The notes under the pieces: model-generated
What the model was told of the DNA's origin: nothing
The model's input: the letters and a program-made list of their open reading frames with translations, nothing else
Database searches by the model: none
Translations under genes and position numbers: made by a program
Shown here: positions 46,640-56,542 of the stretch, one piece after another
Numbering within the stretch: the first letter of the stretch is position 1
Layout: every line of letters starts with the position of its first letter
DNA from: Temperatibacter marinus
Lineage (GTDB): Bacteria; Pseudomonadota; Alphaproteobacteria; Sphingomonadales; Kordiimonadaceae
DNA: 64,000 nt
Assembly: GCF_031598375.1 (NCBI RefSeq)
Contig: NZ_CP123872.1
Coordinates: forward strand, 2,290,501 to 2,354,500
Reading direction: 5' to 3'

Positions 46640-47431
46640 TTAGAACCTATAAGTCAGGGCACTGATCACAGTAAAGCTGTTGTTTTTGTCCACGATAGGG
46701 CTAAGCTTAGCGCCTTTCTGAAGAAAGTTTGCATTTGCGATGAGGCTTAGGCGCCATTTATCAGAGAGTTTTTTTAAGTAAAAGAGGGACGCTGTGTACT
46801 TTTCAAGATTAGAGTCTGGTGTGTAAGCCATTAAGCCACTTGCTTGTGTATTTTCAGGGCGAATTTGATAAAAGCTATTCATATAGCTCTGATCCGCAAG
46901 GCGAGTACCTATACTGACATTAAAAATATCCTCATCTAAGCGTAATCCAAAGCCGAGGTTCAGGTCCAAATAAGCACCTTCATGCCCTGAAGCGATATCT
47001 TTCGCTGCAATTGCATTTAAAGAAAACCCATACAACTTAAAAGACCCAAACAAGCGCGCTTCAACGGCCATACTGATATCTGGCAGACCTGGAAAGTCTT
47101 CTGCATCTCTGTTTTGAAAGTTTGGGGCAATAGACCCACCAAATTCATACCCAAAACCAGGATTGCCGTATTTAACAAGATAGCCGCCAACGCCTTGTGG
47201 GACGTTTAAAAAGAAACGTTCACCGTAACGAATATCAATATAGGGTATGACTCGGGCTTTATAGGAGGAAGAACCCATATATTCTGGAGAAATAATACTT
47301 CCAACACCCATATCAAGTGTCCAATGTGTATTATTGTTATCCTCAGAGATACTAGGAAAACTGAAGAAAAAACCGATGACAAGAACAAGTTTTGAGTGCT
47401 TAAAGTATTTATTCGTATGTAGAGCTGTCAT
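46640..47431 (-). CDS. MipA/OmpV family outer-membrane protein
   Basis: 263 residues with an N-terminal hydrophobic signal (LVLVIGFFFSFPSIS) and a beta-barrel pattern ending in Phe (ALTYRF), typical of outer-membrane proteins. GVGSIISPEYMGSSSYKARVIPYIDIRYG near 41-69 is the MipA/OmpV hallmark; the barrel strands alternate aromatic residues. The family is associated with MltA-interacting scaffolds or kanamycin-sensitive porins, and the role here is unknown. It stands alone with its own upstream region. Confidence 0.88.
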   Translation of the reverse strand: MTALHTNKYFKHSKLVLVIGFFFSFPSISEDNNNTHWTLDMGVGSIISPEYMGSSSYKARVIPYIDIRYGERFFLNVPQGVGGYLVKYGNPGFGYEFGGSIAPNFQNRDAEDFPGLPDISMAVEARLFGSFKLYGFSLNAIAAKDIASGHEGAYLDLNLGFGLRLDEDIFNVSIGTRLADQSYMNSFYQIRPENTQASGLMAYTPDSNLEKYTASLFYLKKLSDKWRLSLIANANFLQKGAKLSPIVDKNNSFTVISALTYRF

Positions 47432-47592
47432 AAATATTTCCTGAAAAGCCTTTGTTATCTTTACCTAATTCTTTTTACGTGCTTATTCGGAAATGGATCA
47501 AAATCTTTAGATCTCTTTGTACCGCCTAACGCTTCAAAAAATAAATTTACAGGGCAATAGAAAAAAAATATAAAAAATCTACATCTTAACCC

Positions 47593-47621
47593 TTGAACTA
47601 AAGGCCTGTTCCTCTTAGATA
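47593..47621 (+). promoter_or_regulatory. Likely groESL promoter (vegetative, with heat-shock-like -35)
   Basis: TTGAAC (47593-47598) and TAGATA (47616-47621) are 17 bp apart, ending 11 bp before the CIRCE element. The CTTGAA at 47592 also resembles a sigma32 -35 sequence. Confidence 0.5.
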
Positions 47622-47632
47622 ACATTCACGCA

Positions 47633-47659
47633 TTAGCACTCAAAGTTGGAGAGTGCTAA
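47633..47659. promoter_or_regulatory. CIRCE element, HrcA operator of groESL
   Basis: The two perfect arms TTAGCACTC (47633-47641) and GAGTGCTAA (47651-47659) are separated by nine bases, an exact CIRCE consensus match. It implies repression of groESL by HrcA, whose gene is not in this window. Confidence 0.97.
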
Positions 47660-47706
47660 TACCGATAATTAATTTATTTGTTCAACAGTAAATTGGGAGA
47701 AAGAAG

Positions 47707-47994
47707 ATGGCTCTACGTCCACTTCATGACCGCGTTTTAGTAAAGCGCTTAGAATCTGAAACAAAAACAGCAGGCGGAATTATTCTTCCTGACAGCGCAC
47801 AAGAAAAGCCTTCTGAAGGTGAAGTTATTGCTGCAGGCAACGGTGTTAAGACTGAAGACGGCAAAATTGTCGCTCTTGATGTCAAAGCAGGTGACAAAAT
47901 TCTTTTCGGTAAATGGTCTGGCACAGAAGTTAAAGTTGACGGCCAGGATCTACTGATCATGAAAGAATCTGACATTATGGGTATTATCGAATAA
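47707..47994 (+). CDS. groES: Co-chaperonin GroES
   Basis: 95 residues, normal for Gro[15 protein letters not shown] is at 3-15, the mobile loop spans about 17-32 with GGIILP, and the roof and C-terminal MKESDIMGI are standard. It forms the heptameric lid of GroEL. It follows CIRCE and a GGGAGAAAG ribosome-binding site, and groEL begins 49 bases after the stop. Confidence 0.98.
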   Translation: MALRPLHDRVLVKRLESETKTAGGIILPDSAQEKPSEGEVIAAGNGVKTEDGKIVALDVKAGDKILFGKWSGTEVKVDGQDLLIMKESDIMGIIE

Positions 47995-48019
47995 TCGATT
48001 TCCCACTCTACTTAAGTAA

Positions 48020-49699
<1,680 letters not shown>

Positions 49700-49733
49700 G
49701 CCAGCCGACACAGCATTCAATGCAAAAAATCAA

Positions 49734-49767
49734 AACCATCAGCCACTATGGCTGGTGGTTTTTTTAT
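49734..49767 (+). terminator. Rho-independent terminator of groESL
   Basis: A 12-bp stem AACCATCAGCCA / TGGCTGGTGGTT (49734-49745 with 49749-49760, one G-T pair) closes a three-base loop and ends in T residues. Confidence 0.88.
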
Positions 49768-49945
49768 TGACAGAATTAACTTTTTGTCACATTAGTGTCG
49801 CGAAATTGAGACATAGAAGACATCAAACTATGACACATAATACTCATCAAATGGCCCGTACAAAAGTATGTGATGCCAGTAAAGGCTGCAAAAGCAAGCT
49901 CCGACGATCATTCTTTGATTGTTAGAACCAACGTTTTTGTATACC

Positions 49946-49980
49946 GCCACAGCTATGTGGCAAAGATGCCCAAGGGGCAT
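49946..49980 (+). promoter_or_regulatory. Tandem hairpins over the GNAT gene ribosome-binding site
   Basis: GCCACA / TGTGGC (49946-49951 with 49956-49961) is followed by ATGCCC / GGGCAT (49966-49971 with 49975-49980). The second encloses the AAGGGG Shine-Dalgarno sequence of the downstream gene, so translation could depend on its opening. Confidence 0.35.
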
Positions 49981-49987
49981 ATGATGG

Positions 49988-50575
49988 ATGAGTGTGATGT
50001 TTATTTCTGCACAACAATGGGCCGATACGGCTAAAATCGAAACTTTATTGGATTGTGTTTTTGGCAAAGAGCGGATCTCTAAATCTTCTTACAGTCTTCG
50101 GCGCAATATTGAACCCGTTCGGGGTTTGAGTTACGTCTTTAGAAATAGAGAAGAAATTTTGGGGACGATACGGTTTTGGCCCGTTTTTCTACAAGATTTT
50201 ATGACTGGCAGTATGGATAAGGTTTTACTTCTAGGACCTCTTGCTGTTTGCTCAACGCTGCAAGGCCAGGGGGTTGGGACAGCCCTTATCAGGAAAGGGC
50301 TTACCGCAGCAAGGTTTCAAGGATATCATAGGATCGTTCTTGTTGGGGATAAGGACTATTATGCCCGATTTGGATTTAAGCCTGTGGAGCCAAATCGAGT
50401 TAAAATGCCCAATGGAGAAGACGCTGAGCGGTTGTTATATCTAGACTTGCGTCAGGCCAGTGACCTGCCTGAACTGGGGGCTTTGGTGCCCTATGCTCCC
50501 TTGGAAAGTGGAGGTCAAGAGACTGCAGACTGTCACCAGAAGGGAAAATGGCCATTTGCACGGCTTGCCAGTTGA
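49988..50575 (+). CDS. GNAT family N-acetyltransferase
   Basis: 195 residues. The acetyl-CoA-binding motif A is LLGPLAVCSTLQGQGVGTAL near 80-99 (Q-x-x-G-x-G/A type), followed by IVLVGDKDYYARFGF near 115. The pattern matches the YhbS-like group of uncharacterised acetyltransferases. Acceptor substrate is unknown. The start at 49988 has AAGGGG ten bases upstream, within a possible hairpin; ATG 49997 is an alternative. The C-terminal 40 residues are beyond the usual GNAT core. Confidence 0.85.
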   Translation: MSVMFISAQQWADTAKIETLLDCVFGKERISKSSYSLRRNIEPVRGLSYVFRNREEILGTIRFWPVFLQDFMTGSMDKVLLLGPLAVCSTLQGQGVGTALIRKGLTAARFQGYHRIVLVGDKDYYARFGFKPVEPNRVKMPNGEDAERLLYLDLRQASDLPELGALVPYAPLESGGQETADCHQKGKWPFARLAS

Positions 50576-50623
50576 TATCTTTCTCTCTTAGTCCTACATT
50601 TGAGAAAGATTGTAGGAATTATA

Positions 50624-51169
50624 ATGAGCCAATTAGAAGATATACTCAAAGCTTTAGAAGGACAGAGGCATCCGCCTGTCCATTTATGGAATCCTGACTA
50701 TTGCGGAGAGATCGATATGGTAATCCATAAAGATGGGACTTGGTCATACATGGGAACCCCCATTGGACGACAAAGAATGGTAAATCTTTTTGCTAGCGTT
50801 TTAAGATTTGAAGAGAATGGCCGTTATTATCTGGTCACGCCTGTTGAAAAGATTGGAATTCAGGTTGAGGATGTTCCTTTTGTTACAACACTCATGGATA
50901 TTTTAGACGAATCTGAAGGCCCAGCAATTCATTTTGAGACAAATGTAGGGGATAAAGTGATTGTTGATCAAGCACATCCCCTTGAGGTGTTATATCTTGA
51001 GGGCCGGGATGAACCCCGTCCATATGTGACAGTTCGATCAAACCTCAAAGCAAAAATTAATCGAGCAAACTTTTATGAACTCGTTGAAAATGCTGTCGAA
51101 GTTGAAAATAAACTTTGTGTCAATTCGAGAGGGGGCTGTTACAGCCTAGGAGATATCTCTGATGTATGA
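50624..51169 (+). CDS. DUF1285 domain-containing protein
   Basis: 181 residues from ATG 50624, with an AGGA site before it; the TTG at 50600 is unlikely. DUF1285 features are HPPVHLWNPDYCGEIDMVI near 20 and a GTPIGRQRMVNLFASVLRFE segment near 47, then YYLVTPVEKIGI. The family is conserved next to a CoA pyrophosphatase in many Alphaproteobacteria but has no known activity. The last eight bases overlap the Nudix gene, so they are coupled. Confidence 0.88.
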   Translation: MSQLEDILKALEGQRHPPVHLWNPDYCGEIDMVIHKDGTWSYMGTPIGRQRMVNLFASVLRFEENGRYYLVTPVEKIGIQVEDVPFVTTLMDILDESEGPAIHFETNVGDKVIVDQAHPLEVLYLEGRDEPRPYVTVRSNLKAKINRANFYELVENAVEVENKLCVNSRGGCYSLGDISDV

Positions 51170-51788
51170 TTGGATCAAAACAGCTGTTGCTCCTATGTCA
51201 GCAGGTCGGAAAGGGTTTCGAAGTGATTTCGACCTAAATCCTTCTGTGCGCGGGAAGACTGTTAAGCCGTTTCAAGGCCGTAAAGCTGCTGTTTTAGTAC
51301 CTATAATCCATCGGGATGAGGGATATAGTATCTTGCTCACTCAACGGACAGATGATCTGCCTACTCATGCGGGGCAAGTGAGCTTTCCAGGGGGGAAAAT
51401 AGATCCTGTTGACAGATCGGCTCAAGATGCCGCTCTAAGAGAAGCATGGGAAGAAATTGGATTGCAGTCTGATTATGTGGATATTATTGGCACACTTGAT
51501 ACTTATGAAACGAGTACGGGATTTGAAGTGTCGCCCTTTGTTGGGGTTGTCCAAGAGGGCTTTCTTTTAAATCCTGACCCTTCAGAGGTAGCGGAAGTAT
51601 TTGAGCTACCTTTTGATGTTTTTCTAAATCCAGAGAATCATCAAATCCATAGTCGTGAATATCAAGGCATAGAGCGGTTTTTCTATGTGATACCATTTAA
51701 AGATTTTTATATTTGGGGGGCAACAGCAGCGATGTTGGTGAACTTTTATGAAATGTTAATGGCAGCACCGGTTCAGAAAAAGGCTTGA
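51162..51788 (+). CDS. Nudix hydrolase, CoA pyrophosphatase type
   Basis: 208 residues. The Nudix box is GGKIDPVDRSAQDAALREAW followed by EEIGL near 77-101; the preceding LTQRTDDLPTHAGQVSFPGG is the CoA-pyrophosphatase (NudL-like) signature. It cleaves CoA or acyl-CoA to 3',5'-ADP and phosphopantetheine. It overlaps the DUF1285 stop by eight bases and precedes DUF6111 and cca, an alphaproteobacterial gene order. Confidence 0.92.
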   Translation: MYDWIKTAVAPMSAGRKGFRSDFDLNPSVRGKTVKPFQGRKAAVLVPIIHRDEGYSILLTQRTDDLPTHAGQVSFPGGKIDPVDRSAQDAALREAWEEIGLQSDYVDIIGTLDTYETSTGFEVSPFVGVVQEGFLLNPDPSEVAEVFELPFDVFLNPENHQIHSREYQGIERFFYVIPFKDFYIWGATAAMLVNFYEMLMAAPVQKKA

Positions 51789-51843
51789 AGCCCCTTGTCA
51801 GGTAGCCCATATTAACCTGAACGACTGCATCTGGGAGATCTAC

Positions 51844-52209
51844 ATGTTTGCACTAATATTTCGAATTATACTATTTCTTGCTCCAATTTTAGTTCTCATT
51901 CTTTGGATCCGCTGGCGCATGATCAAAGTGCAAGACGGCGAAAATCTTGATCAGGAATTTAAGAAAGTCAGAAAATATATCCTTGGCCTTCTGTTGTTGA
52001 TTGTTTTGGCTATCGTAGGATTGAAATTAACAGAGAATGAAACAGCCAATGCAGGGGCTCAATATATTCCGCCACGCCTAGAAGATGGGAAAGTCATTCC
52101 TGGGAAATTCAAAGACCCTAAGGAAGAAAACCAACAGGATGACGGTAAAGGCGGCTCAAGTAAAGACGGCTCAAATAAAGACGGCTCAAATAAAGATGGG
52201 CGCAAATAA
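51844..52209 (+). CDS. DUF6111-like small membrane protein with repetitive acidic/Lys tail
   Basis: 121 residues. Two transmembrane helices (about 2-22 and 46-62) are separated by a short charged loop. The hydrophilic C-terminus ends in tandem KDGSN repeats. Its size, membrane topology and place between a Nudix hydrolase and cca match DUF6111. No function is known. The tail is encoded by an in-frame 15-bp repeat and may vary in length between strains. Confidence 0.7.
   Translation: MFALIFRIILFLAPILVLILWIRWRMIKVQDGENLDQEFKKVRKYILGLLLLIVLAIVGLKLTENETANAGAQYIPPRLEDGKVIPGKFKDPKEENQQDDGKGGSSKDGSNKDGSNKDGRK
52150..52199. repeat. Tandem 15-bp repeats at the end of the DUF6111-like gene
   Basis: Three to four imperfect copies of GGCTCAAATAAAGAC encode the KDGSN repeats. 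The repeat length is a multiple of three, so copy changes keep the frame. Confidence 0.75.
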
Positions 52210-52225
52210 TAGCATTGGGGTCTAT

Positions 52226-53392
52226 ATGGAAAACCTAGTGCAGTTTTCATGGCTGAACACTCCCGGGGTGCAAAGGGTTTCACAAGCTCTGGGCGGAGAA
52301 AACCTTCGCTTTGTAGGAGGCTGTGTACGTGATTCATTGTTGGGAAGACCTGTTAACGATTTGGATGCCTGTACACCTTTTTCGCCCGATGAGGTTATGT
52401 CTCGGCTTCAGAAAGCAGATATAAACGTTATCCCGACTGGTTTAAAGCATGGCACGGTTACCGCCGTAGCATCCGGTACGTCGATCGAGATTACGACATT
52501 AAGACGGGATGTGGAAACGGATGGCCGTCGGGCTGAGGTGTCATTTACAGAAGATTGGTCTGAAGATGCAAAGCGCCGTGATTTTACAATAAATGCACTT
52601 TATCTGACTGTTGAGGGGGCAATTTACGACCCTGTTGGGGGGCTGGGTGATTTAAAGGAGTCTCGTGTTCGGTTCATTGGTAAGCCGCGGGAGCGGATCG
52701 GCGAGGATGCCCTCAGAATTTTAAGATTCTTTAGGTTTACCCTAGGATATTCTAATGGCCCGCCAGACCCTGAAGGTCTAGCAGCCGCTCTTGAAAAAAT
52801 GGCCATGTTGAAAATATTATCAAAAGAGAGAATTAGAGATGAATTGGTGAAAATCTTAGAGCATCCTGATCCAAGCTCTATTCTTGATTTGATGAGAAAA
52901 TCCGGGTGTTTTCCCTATGTATTGCCTGAAAAATTTTGGGTCTCTGTCCCGCTGAAACATATGAAGAATACAAATGCTAATGTACGATTTCTATCGCTCA
53001 TACGTCGGGAAAAGAAGGTCGTAAAAGAAGCGGCTAAAATTCTACGGCTAAAAAATTCTACGCGAGCGCATTTACTGAATATCCTTGATTGCCAAGATGT
53101 CTTGAAGGAGGCCGTTACGCAGTATGGTTTACTATATTGCTTATATTATTTTGGTCGCCTTGCGTTGGAAGATGCGCTGATCCTGTGCGGCGAGGAATCT
53201 AAGGTGCATAAGCTCCCGCAAAGCCTGACATTTCCCCTCAAGGGTAAAGATCTTATAGAAGCCGGAAATCAGGCGGGACCAGTCATCGGAAAAATGCTCA
53301 AGGACCTTGAAATTGAATGGCTTAAATCTGAATGTAGGAAGACAAAAGAGCAACTTCTTAAGTTGGCTGCTGCGTATCCATCCATATGGTGA
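52226..53392 (+). CDS. cca: CCA tRNA nucleotidyltransferase / poly(A) polymerase family
   Basis: 388 residues from ATG 52226, after a GGGG site; the longer frame from 52085 overlaps DUF6111 and is rejected. Class II nucleotidyltransferase features are LRFVGGCVRDSLLGRPVNDL near 25-44 with the catalytic DLD, RRDFTINALYL near 117 and ERIGEDALRILRFFRF near 155. It adds or repairs the 3' CCA of tRNAs. The tRNAs seen here encode CCA, so repair is likely its main role. The 3' end overlaps the convergent dtd by 35 bases. Confidence 0.92.
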   Translation: MENLVQFSWLNTPGVQRVSQALGGENLRFVGGCVRDSLLGRPVNDLDACTPFSPDEVMSRLQKADINVIPTGLKHGTVTAVASGTSIEITTLRRDVETDGRRAEVSFTEDWSEDAKRRDFTINALYLTVEGAIYDPVGGLGDLKESRVRFIGKPRERIGEDALRILRFFRFTLGYSNGPPDPEGLAAALEKMAMLKILSKERIRDELVKILEHPDPSSILDLMRKSGCFPYVLPEKFWVSVPLKHMKNTNANVRFLSLIRREKKVVKEAAKILRLKNSTRAHLLNILDCQDVLKEAVTQYGLLYCLYYFGRLALEDALILCGEESKVHKLPQSLTFPLKGKDLIEAGNQAGPVIGKMLKDLEIEWLKSECRKTKEQLLKLAAAYPSIW

Positions 53393-53807
53393 ATGGCCCT
53401 TCGTTAGACAGGTTAACTTGCATGGAAGCTGCAAACTCTCCGGTTTCGACAGGCACACCTGCAGCTTCTAGTTTTTTACAAAATGAGTGATATAAGGCTT
53501 TAGCTGTTTCAGGATCTGCCGCTGCTGAAAATCCAGGACGATTGCCTTTCTTCCAGCTTGCAGACAGAGTAAATTGGCTGACCACGAGAGCAGCCCCCTG
53601 GATGTCCAGAATACTTAAATTGGTTTTGCCGTTTTCATCTGGAAATAATCGACATTTAGCTATTTTAGATGCTAAATATACTGCCTCATCTTCCGTGTCT
53701 CCGTCCATTGCACAGAGCAAAATCAAAAGGCCGCGCTCCGTTCGACCAATTTCCTTATGATCGACAATAACATTGGCATGGCTTACTCGCTGCAATAAAG
53801 CTCTCAT
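53358..53807 (-). CDS. dtd: D-aminoacyl-tRNA deacylase
   Basis: 149 residues from ATG 53807 with AGGAGTAAGT upstream; an earlier ATG at 53837 lies inside the neighbouring thioesterase gene. MRALLQRVSHANVIVD opens the protein, then the catalytic SQFTLSASWKKGNRPGFSAA near 79-98 carries the chiral-proofreading SQxT motif. It removes D-amino acids, and glycine, from mischarged tRNAs. It lies eight bases after the thioesterase stop on the same strand. Confidence 0.95.
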   Translation of the reverse strand: MRALLQRVSHANVIVDHKEIGRTERGLLILLCAMDGDTEDEAVYLASKIAKCRLFPDENGKTNLSILDIQGAALVVSQFTLSASWKKGNRPGFSAAADPETAKALYHSFCKKLEAAGVPVETGEFAASMQVNLSNEGPFTIWMDTQQPT

Positions 53808-53815
53808 ACTTACTC

Positions 53816-54625
53816 CTAATCGAAATAACACATACACTGACGAGATAAAGCCACCAATGTGCCGTCTTCAGCGTGAATGGTGCCACTCTGTTGGCTATAC
53901 CCGTGAGCAGCAGCATCTGCCTTATAGTCTATATAAAACCAACCAGATCCATCGATTTGTTCCATAGGGGCAACCACGTCAATCATCCATGTTAAACTTG
54001 AGATCACCATCTTTGACGTATAATAGCTCATGACGGCGGCTGGAGGGATATCAGCCAAGGCCAATATCGCAGGTAAAGGATTGCAATTTAAGGCCCCGTT
54101 ATGTTTGACCCACATGCCCACGCGCCGCTCTTTCATCCCAGACATAGGAATACCGCCACCAGTCCAATGAATGTCAAAATTCACGAGGAAATTTGGTAAA
54201 GGGCTATGTTGAATTAAACGACGTTCCATCACCGCTGCAGAGTCTCTTGCTTCTGCCTTCATTGGCAATTCATGAGGAATTGTTTCTCGGGTTTCTCTTG
54301 GAACGCCAAAAGCAGCCAGAGATTGAAAGCATAGTTGACCATCGGGCGCGATAATATTGGTAGAAAGTTGAGTGACATTTTTACCTTCCCGCGCCTTATT
54401 CGTTTCAATGGAAAGTTTTTCTGCAGGCGTTGGGGCGACAAAGGATCCCATAAAAGAACGCAGGGTGCGCTTGTCCTCAATTTGCTGGTGCATATGCTCG
54501 CAAGCAACAGCGGCAACAAGGCCACCAAAACCGGTTCTTCCTTGCAGCCAATTTTGGCTCAATTGAACATAATTTTCTGGAATTGTTGCCATAATATCTT
54601 TTATGGGTAAATCAGAATCGATCAT
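53816..54625 (-). CDS. Thioesterase family protein (double hotdog, acyl-CoA thioesterase-like)
   Basis: 269 residues of the TesB-like double-hotdog type. WLQGRTGFGGLVAAVACEHM near 28-47 and LRSFMGSFVAPTP near 55 form the first domain, and SSLTWMIDVVAP with WFYIDYKADAAAHGYSQQSG near 230-249 the second. Such proteins are probable acyl-CoA thioesterases; specificity is unknown. It lies eight bases upstream of dtd, so the two are co-transcribed. Confidence 0.85.
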   Translation of the reverse strand: MIDSDLPIKDIMATIPENYVQLSQNWLQGRTGFGGLVAAVACEHMHQQIEDKRTLRSFMGSFVAPTPAEKLSIETNKAREGKNVTQLSTNIIAPDGQLCFQSLAAFGVPRETRETIPHELPMKAEARDSAAVMERRLIQHSPLPNFLVNFDIHWTGGGIPMSGMKERRVGMWVKHNGALNCNPLPAILALADIPPAAVMSYYTSKMVISSLTWMIDVVAPMEQIDGSGWFYIDYKADAAAHGYSQQSGTIHAEDGTLVALSRQCMCYFD

Positions 54626-54690
54626 TATATGTCTCCGAAATTTATTCTAAATTAGACCCGTAGGTTTGATAATTCAAGAGCGCTCTCGGT

Positions 54691-55614
54691 TTAACTGGTT
54701 GATTGCACTGTAATGATAAAAGTATTGCCGTATAAATTAATTTTAGCCTTTAAATTATTGTTATACAGGGATTTTTGCAAGGCTTGTCTTAATTGACTGA
54801 TTGAAAGACCACTGTCATATCTGAGGATGTAATGGGTATTCTTCCGCTTTATAGTTCTGACCGTCAGGGACCGCATTTTATCCAGTGTTTTTAGGTCAGC
54901 CTCTAAGATTTCAAACAGCGCAGGTGTAATGTTGATAAATTCTACGCCGTAAATTAAGCTTTCGAAAATATCCTGAGGTATGTCTTTTCGTGAACTGGAT
55001 TGCTGAGGAGATTCTGCTTTTGTTAAAGGCTCTTTTGATGCAGAATCAGACGGCTGTTCTGGGAGAATATGGGCTGAAATATACTGGGCGAGGACTTGAC
55101 TTTGTTCTTCAGCCATTTGAATGAGAGTGCGGGTTTCACAGTATCCAGTACAAGCGCCCGTGAGTGTTGTTTGTTGTTCTCTCACACCAAAAGATGAAAC
55201 AATTTTTCCAGTAGAGACTGTGTAGATCTCGGCGGTTGTCTTGATTTTCAGTGTCTTGTTTCGACCAAGGTGACGCGAGGTTCCTTTGACAGATACAAGG
55301 ATTAGCTGTCCAATGCCTTGCTGTTTAAAAAGACGGAGTCGGTTGAGAATATCAATTTTGGATCCATACCGCTGGGTTTGTAGAGACTGAACATTGATGA
55401 ATTTTTTTGCAAGATGTTGACTGAGGGCTGCTGAACTTCGGCTTTCAAGAAGTGTTTTTGGCGGCAACCCTGACTCTTTGGGAACAGGACCATTATAAAG
55501 GCTTACCACGGCATAGCTTGAGGGAAGGGCAGTAGAAGAGTTGGGCCCTTCGCTTTGGCAAGCGACAAGAACGATTGAGAGAAGACAGAGCGTGAGTAAT
55601 TTTAAATCAAACAT
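54691..55614 (-). CDS. Hypothetical lipoprotein
   Basis: 307 residues. The N-terminus has a lipoprotein signal with lipobox LVAC at 16-19, so Cys19 would be acylated and the protein anchored in a membrane. A Ser/Gln-rich, low-complexity stretch spans about 190-210 and two mixed alpha/beta segments lie at either side. No family is recognised. It lies downstream of the RTX gene on the same strand, separated by a region with a strong inverted repeat. Confidence 0.65.
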   Translation of the reverse strand: MFDLKLLTLCLLSIVLVACQSEGPNSSTALPSSYAVVSLYNGPVPKESGLPPKTLLESRSSAALSQHLAKKFINVQSLQTQRYGSKIDILNRLRLFKQQGIGQLILVSVKGTSRHLGRNKTLKIKTTAEIYTVSTGKIVSSFGVREQQTTLTGACTGYCETRTLIQMAEEQSQVLAQYISAHILPEQPSDSASKEPLTKAESPQQSSSRKDIPQDIFESLIYGVEFINITPALFEILEADLKTLDKMRSLTVRTIKRKNTHYILRYDSGLSISQLRQALQKSLYNNNLKAKINLYGNTFIITVQSTS

Positions 55615-55722
55615 CGTCCATTCCTAATTGCGAGCTTTCAGAAACCATCTTTAATAGTGTGTTTATATAGACGTTGCTTCAAGAAGAAAGTCAAGAATAG
55701 CGATACGGCCATGCTTGGTATC

Positions 55723-55765
55723 CCAGAATATAGGATATCCGTAAGAGAATTTTCCTATATTCTGG
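55723..55765. repeat. Perfect 13-bp inverted repeat between the RTX and lipoprotein genes
   Basis: CCAGAATATAGGA (55723-55735) and its exact reverse complement (55753-55765) flank 17 bases. It lies 16 bases after the RTX stop with no T tract after it on that strand, so it may act as a processing or mRNA-stability hairpin rather than a classical terminator. Confidence 0.6.
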
Positions 55766-55780
55766 ATAGTCTAGTATATT

Positions 55781-56542
55781 TTAGAAAAAAAAGTCATCTT
55801 GCGTAATACTTGTGGCCTGGACATCTTCAAGAGTTATAGAATTCCCATTGCCGTCATAGATGACTGTATTTGCATCCTCTTGTCGTATGGTGAGATCGTC
55901 AAATTTAAGACCACTCCATGCAAGATCCAGCATATCTTCACCATCCTCGAAGTCAGTGATCACATCATCGCCCCACGGACTGTAGAAAGAAAATTTATCC
56001 TCTCCAGTCCCGCCTTCTAGAGTGTCATTGCCGCCGCTGCCTTTAATGACATCATCGCCTGCACTGCCTTTGATATGATCGTCACCTTGGCTGCCGAAGA
56101 TGCGTGTCTTTTCTTCATAGCCTTCATTTATGCCTTGATCCACTTGAATCAGAGTTATGCCGTCCAATTCTACATTGCTGAAATCATAGGTATTTCCTGA
56201 GGCGAGAGTGATTGTCGTACTCTCTGCTGCAGTGCCATCAATTTTTTCAATATTTCTTAGGTCATCGATGCGAATGTCAGTAGGCCCATCATTTGTTACC
56301 ACGATTTGATCATAGCCAGACCCCCCATCATAACTGTTGAATAGATCAAACTGACTGCCATCTGCCCCAGTGATCAAAATACGATCCTCTCCAAAGCCCG
56401 TAGAGATGGTGTCACTCCCATAGTTGTCATAGACATCATCGTCTCCAGCGCCTGCATTGATGATATCATTGCCGGGGGTGCCAAAGAGTGTGTCATCGCC
56501 GTCAGTTCCTGGGATATAATTAACTGTATCTTGTGTACTCAT
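55781..56542 (-). CDS. RTX (hemolysin-type calcium-binding repeat) protein, small
   Basis: 253 residues. Glycine/aspartate-rich nonapeptide repeats occur near 13-45 (DGDDTLFGTPGND and GAGDDDV) and again near 148-185 (GSQGDDHIKGSAGDD and GSGGNDTLEGG). These bind calcium and form a parallel beta-roll. The C-terminus ends DDFFF, resembling type I secretion signals, and there is no N-terminal signal peptide. It is probably exported by a type I system encoded elsewhere. No catalytic domain is visible between the repeat blocks (about 60-140). Confidence 0.85.
   Translation of the reverse strand: MSTQDTVNYIPGTDGDDTLFGTPGNDIINAGAGDDDVYDNYGSDTISTGFGEDRILITGADGSQFDLFNSYDGGSGYDQIVVTNDGPTDIRIDDLRNIEKIDGTAAESTTITLASGNTYDFSNVELDGITLIQVDQGINEGYEEKTRIFGSQGDDHIKGSAGDDVIKGSGGNDTLEGGTGEDKFSFYSPWGDDVITDFEDGEDMLDLAWSGLKFDDLTIRQEDANTVIYDGNGNSITLEDVQATSITQDDFFF

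Noticed and set aside
52085-52225. Upstream extension of cca
   Set aside because: The extension reads the DUF6111 repeat region in another frame, giving an artificial KTAQIK repeat peptide; ATG 52226 has a better ribosome-binding site.
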